Source of the DNA: Trema orientale
Taxonomy: Eukaryota; Streptophyta; Magnoliopsida; Rosales; Cannabaceae
Assembly: GCA_002914845.1 (NCBI GenBank)
Contig: JXTC01000098.1
Span: 326,727 to 390,726 of the forward strand
Length of the DNA stretch: 64,000 bases
Reading direction: 5' to 3'
Made by a program: the position numbers and the translations under genes. Below are positions 23,520 through 34,900 of this stretch, piece by piece (position 1 is the first letter of the stretch; every line of letters starts with the position of its first letter). Below the pieces are notes generated by a model. The model was not told the DNA's origin. It saw only the letters and a program-made list of their open reading frames with translations, and searched no databases.

Positions 23520-24250
23520 CTGGATAGGAATAATTTGGGCCAAATTAACTTCGAGTATTTATAATAAATGACCTTTTTTTCCAGATCAATTTAAAAATGG
23601 CCCTTTTTTTACACATATTTAATAGATGACCGTTTTATAATTTTATTTTAATAAATGACCATTTTTTAGTTCATCAATTTTTGCAAAGTAAATCAATTTT
23701 AAAAAATAAATCAATATATTATGATATACTAAATATGAAAAAACGGTCATTGTTTGAATAATTTTCAAAATTCGGCTATTGTGTTAACAATGTTTGAAAA
23801 ACGACTATTTTGCAAATTATGATCCAAAATTCATTAAAAAAAAAAAAGTTTGTCAACTTATAATCCAAATTATCAAATTTTATGAAAGTCATAAAAAAAA
23901 TCATCTAAAAAGTGATCTTATAAATGTTTGGACATGGGTGAATTTATATCTCACGGAGGTGCCAATATAGTCCCTAAAAATTATAGAAAAATTTTTACAC
24001 TTCATTTTAGTAAAAATGTATTTTTTTTAGGTAAATGGTCGAATATATCAGTTTTTTTACATGAAGTATATCAACAAATATATTGGATCTAGTTTGTATA
24101 CAAAATATCAATTCCTATACTAAATAAATCTGTTTATATATTGGACATTAACAATTTCTATATTCCGTTATTTAAGAATAAAACTTAGAAAAAGACATGA
24201 TATTATAATAAAGTGTAAAAAATCAGCCATTTTGCGTAAAGCCCCATAAT
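23520..24250. other. Probable eroded MITE or MULE-derived sequence
   Basis: The stretch begins with ATTTGGGCCAAATTAACTTC and contains repeated AAATGACC(G)TTTT phrases, with inverted counterparts AAACGGTCATT and AAACGACTATTTT at 23740-23815. Further on, 24000-24250 has CAGCCATTTTGCGTAAAGCC, like ends of degenerate DNA elements. A related pattern occurs at 43440-43690. No coding potential was seen. Confidence 0.4.
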
Positions 24251-26540
24251 CAACCATGCCTAATTTGATGCTCAATTCGACTACTCCTAGTCTAGCCCAA
24301 AGTTTTTGATCTGAAAGCTTCAGCCCATAAAAGACTCAGACTTCAGATATATACAATAATAGTTCTCTCTCAAATGAATGATAGGTTTTTGTACTCAAAA
24401 CTGAACTGCAGGATAGCCAAAAAACGTTAATTACCATTTTGTTTTTATTTTTGCTTTTTCAAAAATGTTATGGTGGAGTGACAGTAATCATTTTGAAACT
24501 CTAGGGAAGATGATAACATATGTTCATAAGTACCCTAGCTCATATATTTTATAACTGTACGTGAAACAAATTGAACTTATTTAGTACCTATAATATACGT
24601 AAGTTAGCCTATACTTAAGAAGATTACAATTCGACAAGTTATATGGAAAGTATATATATTAATTATTTTTGTTACATATATAGGTATGTATGTTTATGTT
24701 AATCGGAACTTGATGTTGCATAAATAAAAGTGGAGATTAAATTTAGCTTGTACTTTGTTCAACTAGTTCGAGATATTCTTTTTGCATTACAAGTTTGTTA
24801 CCAAAATTAAATTTCTTTCCTCAAACCCATTGTGTGAATTCAAGCTCAAAACCAAGTCCTGCTAAGCTTCTCACAGTATTTGAGATGACGTAGAAATTGA
24901 TTTTGAAACCAAACGATTCTTGATTCTTTAAGGGTAATTTTGAAAGATAGTAGGCAGCTCCTAACGAATTAACATATATATATATATATATATATATATG
25001 ACTTCCTTATTAATTCATAGCTAGCTGCTAGTGCCTGGATTTTATGTGACCAAATATTCAAAATGTCTAAATAGTCTTCCTCAGTCCCCACCACACAATT
25101 GTTAATTTTTGTCAATTACGTTACCGATTTCCCGTGGCTGATTCGGACTTTTCACGGGACATTCACCAATTTGGGTAACTGTAATATCTGTCTTCTTCTT
25201 CTTTTTGTTCAACTCGGTAATAAATATGCTAAACTATACAATACGACAATATAGGCCACTTATTACGTTACACATCATGTTATACCCACTGCTGACCCTA
25301 AGTACATATACTATATAATATGTACTCGAGTCAAATTTTCACACAAATATTAAAAGTGCTTGAGCTTCTATATCCTAGTAAGTAATTCAGTATTTCACTC
25401 TCTCTCTCTCTCCAACTTTAGGATATTATCATAAACCACCATCCTCAATCTTGATTTTATTTCACGAATAATCTTAGTTTACTCAGTAATTAATTTCAAT
25501 TCCACCCTTGGATTTTGAAAATTTTGGGTGAAAATAAGAGTATTCTGTAAGAGAGAATTCAAGAAATCGTAAATGAAATGAGATTTTATATATAGTCACT
25601 TCCAAATTCCAATTACTAATTTTGCAAATAATTTCAAGAGTCGATCGAATTGGAATTAATAGGTATATAGATAAGATGTACTGACTACTGAGGGGAGATT
25701 CACAATGTCAACCCTTCTTTAAAAATAATTCTTCCAATATTGGAAAAAAATAAAAGATGGAATGAAAATGAATATTATCCGTCTTTCTTTTCTGTTTTAT
25801 TTTTTAATTTTATTATTCGACTATTTATTCCACCATTGGATAATGTTACCAGGATTTAAACTGACGTGATTTTGTATTCACTTATTGTACTGTGGAACAT
25901 AAAAAGTGAGAGCTAGATCAAGAACTGGATCCAACTAATTCAAATTCTTAAACCAACATTATCCTTGTTTATTCCAACAAACTTAAAGATCGAATATAGC
26001 AAATAATTTCAAAACTGAGGTGTTTAAAAATGATTGAGACAGGTTGCACACCGACAAATCTAATTGATCATCCCAAAGACTTGAAAAAAGGCCAATGAAA
26101 TTATGAAGTGGGTTTATGTGTCTTAGTGCTAGTTATCTAGGTATTTCTTAAATGGGAGCAAATCATATAAATGGTGTCCTCCAAAACATAATGTCTGCCT
26201 TTCATATTCTAATGAGTACACTCCAAATCCCAAAAATATTACACCTTGGCACAATTCCGGAACAATGTAGAAGCATATACATATATGGATCGTAGAGAAG
26301 ATAAGGATGAATAGTATAATATATTGTATAGGGACAATGTTGTGAAAAGAATCAATTATTAGAGCTAGCTTTTTGAATATCCATCATGGGGAGAGAAAGT
26401 GATGGACATTTAAAACCATTAGCTACCGGAAAAAGGTTCTAATTTTTTTATGGAAAAATGGGGAAAAAACAAAGAAAAAGAAAAGGGATTCACACCGATC
26501 AGTGGCAGGTATACTCAGTTTTTGTATGAGGAATAAACTA
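24250..26540. other. Intergenic sequence with a TA microsatellite
   Basis: No gene was recognised. A (TA)n run lies at about 24971-25000. The remainder is ordinary AT-rich sequence without a clear TIR pair, tRNA-like promoter or long open frame. Confidence 0.5.
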
Positions 26541-26618
26541 GTGCCATGACAAATGTGATACTTTATAGTATATACCCTTTTGTTTTCTTATTGTGGGGTT
26601 CAAAACTTGACCCTTTAA

Positions 26619-27000
26619 GGCGTTTTGATGCATATATGGCTGAGTGTCTGGCCCTAAGAGAAGGTACTAGTTTTGCTCTCCGTTATGGTTTTGTGATTTC
26701 AGAAGTAGAGAGTGACTCTAAGAAGATTTGTTCTGCTCTCCAGTCTTTTGATCCCTTATCAAAGGAGAGTCCCATTTTATCTGATATTATAGTCAATCTT
26801 AATTTACTAGGAAATACAATTTGTAATTTTATTCCTAGAAATAGGAATAAGGTCGCATATATCCTATCTTCTTATGGTTTGCATTCTGATTCTTGTTCGG
26901 TTTGGTTAGCCGAGACACCTACTTGTGTTTCTATGGCTGTGTATGAAGATTGTGAGCTTCAATAATAAAAGATCACTTTCTGCTGAAAAAAAAAAAAAAA
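26619..27000 (+). mobile_element. 5'-truncated LINE insertion with target-site duplication
   Basis: Only the last about 380 bp of a LINE are present. The open frame from just inside the insertion to TAA at 26963-26965 encodes an RNase H-like C-terminal domain: AECLALREGTSFALRYGF, VESDSKKICSAL, and IPRNRNKVAYILSSYGL are typical of the plant LINE/RVT_3 domain. A short 3' UTR and an A-tail (26986-27000) follow. AACTTGACCCTTTAA occurs immediately before (26604-26618) and after (27001-27015), a perfect 15-bp target duplication. The retained frame is uninterrupted, suggesting a young insertion. Confidence 0.93.
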
Positions 27001-27015
27001 AACTTGACCCTTTAA

Positions 27016-28060
27016 AATGGTCATGTAATCTCTCTCATATATATACTTTGGTCATGTGTGGTGGACAATGTAGCCCTTGACACAAACGGCTCAAAGGTGC
27101 TCCAGTAATTATTTCAACTCAATTGGACCAATAAGCAATCCCAATTTCACATAACCACAAAAACTGCACTGAACACATGTTATATGTGTGAATAATAATA
27201 GTCCATACAGCATGAAAACGATGTGTCAAATTTTTCTACACATATCAAGAACTGAAAAATGTATATTATTTGGACCCAAAGAGTAATCCAGCTATAAAAG
27301 TTCATGTCACCTCGTACCTGATCCATATTGCGAGAGAGTTCAAATTTACGATGTTTATAGCTTACCATTGCCCAAGAAAAAAAGGGGTCATATATATATA
27401 TCTATATATATCAGCATTATGTCATCATAGTCAATTGCTTAAGTCATATGAATATAATTAATTAACTCACAATGTAAAAGTAGGACTAGTGTAGACTAAA
27501 GTAACAAAGGTTCCATCAGGAAATAATAGAGGTATATATAGCTAAAGTACTTTTTATGTGTCTTCCAAGTCAATTGCTTAAGTCATTGGAAAACATAGTA
27601 ACTAATAATAAGAGATCAACTTTTTCATTTTTCGCGTTGAGCTTAGGATGACACAAGCATTGCGAACTTATCAATATGTCATACTACCATTGGCTAATTT
27701 GAATTTGAAATATGTGTATATATATAATATTGCATGAGGAGATGAAAAAAGAAAAAAGAAAGCATTTTATATTAAATCATGAACATGAAAAAGTTCTGGT
27801 GACTATGCACTCATTGGAGCATTGATTCACTTAAATCATAATGAAATGCCAGATACCCTTTTCTCCAGTACTTCAAATAAAGCATTTAGAAAAGAAAGGG
27901 AAAGGAAAAGGGCCCAAAACCCACTAAACCGGCCAATGAAACTGCTAAGGCATGCCGCGTGGGACGACCGGCCTATGATTCGGTGACCGCCCCAGTGAGG
28001 AGAGGCATTGAACAGTGAACACAACATATGGCATGCTAATGCATGGTCCTCATTTCCATT
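27016..28060. other. Intergenic sequence with a short GC-richer patch
   Basis: No gene was identified. A GC-richer patch at about 27895-28010 stands out from the surroundings and contains CCGCGTGGGACGACCGGCC. Its translated frames match nothing I recognise; it may be an eroded gene or regulatory fragment. Confidence 0.4.
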
Positions 28061-28062
28061 CT

Positions 28063-28313
28063 CTTATTTTTATATATACATATATATTATTCATTTTTTT
28101 TAACCAATTCATACGTATTGTTTTGCTCAATTAAAATTCATCATACATGTCTTTTTATAATAAAAATTAGAGAGATAAAAGCATTAAATAATTAGTATTT
28201 ATTTTTATTATTTTTTTCTCCAACTACCCAAATTATAGTAGCTGTTAGATTATGATCCAATAACTAAAAAAAAAATATAGATATAGGTAAAAAAAAAAAA
28301 ATACCTATTAGAT
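28063..28313. mobile_element. MITE family A, partial copy
   Basis: Body landmarks CAATTAAAATTCATCATACA, CTCCAACTACCCAAATTATA and AGGTAAAAAAAAA, then end sequence ATACCTATTAGATTGGTAA, match the full copy at 31741-31968. The outer left TIR is eroded. It is part of a cluster with the next element. Confidence 0.75.
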
Positions 28314-28328
28314 TGGTAACCCATATAT

Positions 28329-28596
28329 AGATATATATATATGGTTACTAATCCAGTAGGTATTTTTTTTTTTAACCTGTGTGTAGGTATTTTTTTTTCT
28401 AGCCGTTGGATCATCATCTAATAATGATCGAACGACTATAATGATGTGCATAAAAAGACGTGCATTATTAATGCTATTTCTCTCTCTTATTTTTTAATAT
28501 AAAAAAATGTGCATGATAAATTTTCATTGGCCAAATTGATACTTATGCATAGGTAAAAAAAAAAAAAAATACCTACTGGATTGGTGCCCTATATAT
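28329..28596. mobile_element. MITE family A, second copy, both ends visible
   Basis: The left end (GG)TTACTAATCCAGTAGGTAT and right end ATACCTACTGGATTGGTGCC are inverted repeats. Inside, AGCCGTTGGATCATCATCTA and the CTCTCTCTTATTTTTTAATA tract are the reverse complement of parts of the other copies. TA repeats flank both sides, which obscures the target duplication. Confidence 0.8.
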
Positions 28597-28613
28597 ATAT
28601 ATATATATGTATA

Positions 28614-28766
28614 AACATGAATGTAATCCCTTGAGGGGATCAGTCCCGTTCATGATTTGGCCAACACATGTCATATTTTAACTAACATAATATTATATAA
28701 ACGTGACCTGTGTTGGTTAAAACGTGGATGGGACCGGTCCCTTCAAGAGGACTACATCCGTGCCAT
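28614..28766. mobile_element. Foldback MITE family B, copy 1 (about 153 bp)
   Basis: The two arms are inverted copies of each other: the right end read inward gives GGCACGGATGTAGTCC, GGGACCGGTCCC and ACCAACACAGGTCACG, and the left arm gives ATGTAATCCC, GGGATCAGTCCC and GGCCAACACATGTCA. A second copy lies at 39788-39945. There is no coding sequence. TA-rich flanks are consistent with a TA-type target. Confidence 0.85.
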
Positions 28767-28802
28767 ATATATATTATTAATACATATATATACATACATG
28801 AG

Positions 28803-29045
28803 CATCAATCCAATAGGTATTTTTTTAATCTATTTATAGGTATTGTTTTGACCCATTAAAATTGATTATACACGTCTTTTCATGGTAAAAAATGAAGAGA
28901 GAAAATCGTTAAATAATAGATTTTTATTTATTTATTTTTTTCCAACTACCTAAATTATGATAAACATTGGATAATGATCTTACGGCTAAAAAAAAAAATA
29001 TCTATAGATAAGTTAAAAAATAATACCTATTGAAATATTGGAACA
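28803..29045. mobile_element. MITE family A, third copy
   Basis: ATCAATCCAATAGGTATTTT at the left and ATACCTATTGAAATATTGG at the right are terminal inverted repeats. The body has CCATTAAAATTGATTATACA, CAACTACCTAAATTATGATA and ACGGCTAAAAAAAAAAATAT in the same order as the copy at 31741-31968. Confidence 0.8.
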
Positions 29046-31080
29046 ATATATATATATTGTATGCCCCGTTCTTTAATTAATTTTTTTTAAATCCTTCTGA
29101 ATTTAGAAATAAAAAGTTACCGACAAATATTAATAATTTCTTTTTTCCTATACATTCTAAAAGATAGAAAGAGAGACGAGAGAGAGAAATTAAAGATAAA
29201 AATATTTGCCAACTTATCTTTTCTTATTATCATAGATATATAAGCAATGATATACCAAATGGCTTCATCTGGTTGTCCTGGTCCATTCACTCTTCCACTA
29301 CTTGTTTCAATCTCTTGGTATACATATTTGTCTATATATGCGATATACTTTTTGTGGAGGCAATCATTGTAACGGGGTTCATTAATTTAAATCATTGTAA
29401 CGGGGAACATTCCCCTTTCAACATGTGCAGTTCATTTTTAAACTTATATGTATTGTACTTTATGCTCTTTAGCTTCTGCATTTGTTTATCAATTAATATA
29501 TTGTAATTTTTTGTGTATGCTTAACTTGTTGTAATTTCTTCCATCAATAGATGTACTGATGGCAATAATTCATGTTTGGGGAATGCCAAAAAAAAAAAAA
29601 AAAACACAAAATTTTGCATTGTGAGCTGTTTATTGGCTTGGGGTATGAGCCAGTGGCTCAATGCATTCGCTATTGACTCTAGCTAGCCAGTAGCAGTCTA
29701 AGTTAGCTTGTAGTGATTAATTTGTAGTTATGAGAAATAAAAAAGCGTTCGACTTGTTACCGCTTTGATACAATTAATTAATTTATACAACAAATAATAG
29801 AATGGGAAGTAAATAACAATAAATGCTACAAATAATAGAATAGGAAACTGTAGGGGAGAGAAAGTGTAGAGCATGTTTTATGACCCAAAAAAGCTTGTTT
29901 AGGCATGACATGAACTATTACACAATTTATTTTCGGTAGTTTTCCTAATCCAATTGTGGGCCTTGAGGTTAATATATTGTAGAAATGTATTTGCTCTGTC
30001 TCATATATTATGATAAGGAAAATTTATTTGTAACTTGAGCAAGATCAATTTACCACGAGGAATGTATTTGCTCTGTCTCATATATTATGATAAGGAAAAT
30101 TTCTTTGTAACTTGAGCAAGATCAATTTACCACGATCAATAAAAATCCAATAAACGAATTATATGCATTTAATTTAATCGTGATAAATGACATTGTTCTT
30201 TTTAGTAGTTGAAAGTATACATGTCAATTAGAATTAGTCGCTTAGTTGGCTATTAAAGTGAATATTCTTGTTTAGCTTCAATCTTTAAAGCTGAAAATTT
30301 GTTTTAGTCTTTAAACGTTATATTCGATAACAGTTTGCTTAAATTTTAGTTAAATTAATTAATGTGTTAGTCCTTAAACTTAACAAATAAATGAATAATC
30401 TCATTATTATTTTTTTTGAAAGAAATAATCTCATTAGTTTCAGTGATGCTGGAAAGTGACTAAATTGAAAATTTTTAGCAAGTGACCATTTCTTTTAATT
30501 TTAAATTAAAGGAGAATATGCCAACAAGTTTACATTTTCCATTGTTTCGGGTTTTTATGTATGAGCTATTTACATCAACAGCCTAAATATATGATTAAGA
30601 TGCATCATCTATATATCAGTTAATACTTTTATATTAGCATATGTATCAAATATAATTTAGAAAATATAACAAACTTTTCGTATTAGTTTAACACTAGAAG
30701 AGTGTTAAAACTACTATTATTATTATTATTTTTCATTCTCATGCTACCAGCACGACTCAAAATCTAATAGAGCAAGTAGGACGGTAAATTAGACAATCAC
30801 GAAAAAGAAATGCGCTTGTTTCAAAAAAAAAAAAAAAAAAGCGCTAAAATTACGAGTAACACTATAAAGCACATATAATGCACATATCAGTACCGTAGTA
30901 TGATGGTATGTTACTAACTTATTATAATAACATTAGATAGGAGGGGTGAACCAATTATACTGACATATTAGACAGGATTGTATGTATATAAGATATAGTT
31001 TATTAATTATAGTTATTAGACACCAATACTAACTCACTACAATACACTAAAACCATACTTTGAAACTGAAATTGATGAAG
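29046..31080. other. Intergenic sequence with a recent 77-bp duplication
   Basis: No gene was recognised. A near-identical tandem pair lies at 29984-30137 (annotated separately). The rest is AT-rich with A-runs at about 29589 and 30822, which may mark old retroposon tails, but no bodies or TSDs could be assigned. Confidence 0.45.
29984..30137. repeat. 77-bp tandem duplication
   Basis: Copies at 29984-30060 and 30061-30137 begin AATGTATTTGCTCTGTCTC and end TCAATTTACCACGA, differing at only a few positions. Such identity indicates a recent event. Confidence 0.95.
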
Positions 31081-31600
31081 TTTTTGGCCGACAAGTATAG
31101 CGATGGCTGATCATAAGAATCCAAGTGATTGGATGATTGGGATGTGGTTTGGTGAGCGAGTTTGTCATACTTACATCACTATGACGTCGTGCACTCATCA
31201 TCATTGCGTTGACTCACGTTAGACTCAAGCGGAAGCTGAGAGTGCCACGTAGACTCAGACCAGGATTCTGTTGAAGAATGTAAAGCTGTCTGGCACTAGC
31301 CTTAGCCTACTGCTACTACTGGTGCTAGTGACTTGAGCTCTGTCTTAAGCAAATTTCACTGTTCCTCCGCGTCTTTCAGTCCACGCGTATTTCCGCGTGT
31401 GGATGAAGCGGCTCCCACCAAGACTTTTCCCGTAGCGGGTCCCACACTTTTTGTGCTCTTTATGAACTTCAAAGTCTCAGAACCGTTGGGGCAATTAGTT
31501 AGGCAGGCCCACGCGCCCTTTGATACGCAACCGAAAGTTTGTTGTCCACACTCTCATATCGACTCACAAAAGCTTAACCAAAATTGGAACAAAATAAATA
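31080..31600. other. GC-richer island of unknown role
   Basis: This stretch is far richer in GC than the surrounding sequence. It has CACGCG and CGCGTG motifs (31382-31400), a GACTCA cluster (TTGACTCACGTTAGACTC at 31209-31226, GTAGACTCAGACC at 31250), and GGGTCCCACAC. A short open frame from 31333 to 31614 lacks an ATG and has no recognised domain. It could be a remnant exon, a promoter of a gene lost here, or conserved noncoding DNA. Confidence 0.4.
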
Positions 31601-31740
31601 CTAATAGGCAATAGCAATATCGATTTTTTTCTTTTTCCTTAAATAAATATGTTTGTGGCTTCAATTAAAATTAATTGGTTTACTATTTGCATATGCACGA
31701 GATCGTCATCATATGTCAAAATCTGAGGTGATTTAATTAA

Positions 31741-31968
31741 GGGCACCAATCCCGTAAGTATCTTCCTTTTACCTATTTTTGGATAGTATTTTGATCAATT
31801 AAAATTGATCACGCACGTTGTAAAAGAAAGAAAAAGAAAAATATTAAATAATAAATATTTATTTATTTTTCTAATAACTCAAATTATAATAACCGTTAGA
31901 TCAATCATCTAATAGTTAAAAAAAAATATATGGATAGGTAAAAAAAAAACCTACCGGATGGAAACCTC
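31741..31968. mobile_element. MITE family A, best-preserved copy (228 bp)
   Basis: The element starts GGGCACCAATCCCGTAAGTA and ends CCTACCGGATGGAAACCTC; the ends are inverted repeats of one another. TAATTAA flanks it on both sides (31734-31740 and 31969-31975), a perfect 7-bp target duplication, or 8 bp with TIR erosion, which suggests a hAT-type origin. No coding sequence. Confidence 0.85.
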
Positions 31969-31999
31969 TAATTAATTAGAAGAAATAAATATAAATATT

Positions 32000-34900
32000 T
32001 TATAGATAAATTCATTACCCTCAATCAAGATGTGGTTAACATTTTTGTTACAATTAGAAAAAATTGCTTTTCCTTGGTGCTACATATATTTTTTCCATAT
32101 TTTGTGACTGATAATTGTTTAAAAAGTTACACTAAATAAAGCTTCTATCAGATATTTTTCTTTGATTTGAAAATGAGATTCTTTTACAAGAAAAAACTAA
32201 ATATAAAATGACCGCTAATATAAAATTTATAACTTAATTTAATAAGATTTATTGAATGATTTAACATTTTTCTTTTTCTTTTTTATAGAAATCCAATATT
32301 AACTTTTTTTTTAATCAATATATTGCAAGTTGCAACCGTATTTTACAATACACAAATACAGTTTTCACACTTTCTTATGTTTGAAATTCAATCACGATGA
32401 ATTAATTACATTGCTTGAAAATTATATTTCTGTTGAATTATAAGATATGCAGGTATCATAGTAAAAACTAAGCTTGTTTGGCAATTTTTACACTTTATAT
32501 TTTGTATTTAGAAGTGAAATAAAGGGTGAAGATGTCTCAAGATATGTTGTTTGAGGAAATCTCCACCTTTCATTTTATTTACAAAACTATAAAACATGGA
32601 TGTGCCAAACAAGTCCTTAGACTAAATTGAGAAGTATGTAAAAATTTGTAAGAACTACATTAGAGCTAGCATGTACTCCAAATTAATTAGGGAACTCACT
32701 AAAACAAAACATACACATTTATGTGTGACCAATAACAATAAAGTGCCCAATCTTAATTGAGTAGGTATTGCTTTGCACCTAACGAAAATATTGAGAGACA
32801 ACAATAATGCTACACCATATGATGTGATAAAGTTAAAATTATCATGTTGTTATATTACTGATTCGCTGACATTTAATATTGTTTGGTATTATTGTTTAGT
32901 ATTGGAGGACATACAACCATATATGGCTTTGAGTAAGGGTGGTAATTAACTGTTTTTCACTTGTCAGAAAGTTACCTAGTAAAATTTTGTGACGCATATG
33001 TTACAATATGTTGATCGCACCCTCTTTTATTGTTTAAGTTTCAGATTCGAATACCCTGGGAAAAAAATAGTAGAACTGATATACGTTTGTGATAATTTAA
33101 AATTTTAAAAATAGCGATACTGTCCGAATAACCAGTTCCACAATAAATGTAACTAGATAATTAAAGTATCTATATAAATGTTGACAGCAGTTTTGTTAAT
33201 ACAGTGATTTATGAAATTGCTAATTAAAAGTGATGTGCAAAGTGATGAAAAATAATGCAAATAAAGAGACACGAGGATTTTGTAGTGGTTCAGCTCCGAA
33301 AAAAATGAGTCTACGTTCACTGTTTTTTACTATTTTCTAAAGAATTACAAGAGTTCTCTAAGTCTCAAGATAAAAGTAAAGAGGGAATTATAGAGCGTAA
33401 GTATATAGTGAAGTGAATTGTGTCATTCCAAAATAATGAGACTGAGCTTCCTTAATATAAATAAGGATGTAGATGATTGAGAATTTTTCAATTTTGAGAA
33501 TATGAAACTATAAAATAAGAATATAATTTCGGATATTGAATAATAACTAATAAACAAGTTGCTTAATCTTCACTCAGAAACATATTTATTTATTTATTTT
33601 TTGCGAAATTACTCTATTTCATAAAACTCTATCTATTTTATATATAAATATCTAAATATATTGGCAGCAGTCAAAGCAAAACTTTAAGGTAAGCTCGTTT
33701 CTAAAATTTTGAGCGCCGTGTCGGTATCCAGCAGCCACTTGTCATAATTCTTAGACTGGAATTTTTTTAAGAATCTTGGTGTCGATGTGGAATTGACAAG
33801 GACGCGCATGATGTAACTTAAACTGTTAGATCCACGACCACGGACATACGGGGCCAAGAAATTTCTAACTCAATTGAAGTATACATAGATGTCACAAAAA
33901 CCAAAAAAAAAAAAAAAAAAAAAAAAAAAACAAGTTCTCATAAAATTTTGTGGGTCTTCTTTCCAATTTCGACAATTCTCATTGGCTAGAATTGCAAATA
34001 TGACTGACTTAATGTCAATATTTACAAGAGTAAGCCAAAATGAGAATTATTATCATTTTTGTTGACCAAAAGTTACCGGGCGTTTAAGAAATTAATGTGT
34101 ATATATCACTCTGCTTAGCTAGTTATCACATCGTTATCCTTATTATTTTAGTCAGGAATTTGGAAATACTGAGATTTTTGTGCATCTATATAGAAAGTGG
34201 TAGGAAAATCGACTCCTTAAGGGCCTTCCAACTAGCTCTTTTTAATACTTCATATAGGTTTTTTCAATAATGTAGAAGGATCCATTAGTTTTCTAATCTT
34301 AGACCTTAATTGTAGTAACATTAGAATTTTCTTTCAAATCTTTATTAGAAGAAGCAGAGATCATAAACGCGTATATATGATTGTATATGAGCTGTTTTCG
34401 TATATTTATTTATTTATTTTTTCCCTCATTGGGTTATGTCAAAGATATTCCACTTATTGTCTGTCACTCATTTATGTATAGTAATAGTATGACTTATTAT
34501 TATCAAGAGAAAAGAAAAGACTAATTGGCTCTATACTTCATGCCAAAGAACAAAAAACAAACTTCAATCGACGTGTTTATGACTGAATTTTAGTAATACC
34601 TTGGGGAAAGTATTGAACTTAAAAAGAATTGGAAAAATATATTTTGACCAATTAATAAGCTATATTTTAACAAGTATCGGCGCATGCTATTAATTGTTCA
34701 CCAGTTGACATAATTTCAAAGCTAAGGATCATTTTTACGTTAAAAATGGTATTAGCAATATCTTTGAAATGTGACTTGAGTAAATAAATATATGCAACTG
34801 GGAAATTATCTACACCATTAAAAATACTGAAGGAAATAAATCCCACATCAAGATCAATTAATGATTCGATCTTTCTTTCGTTTTTTTTTTCCCAAGAAGA

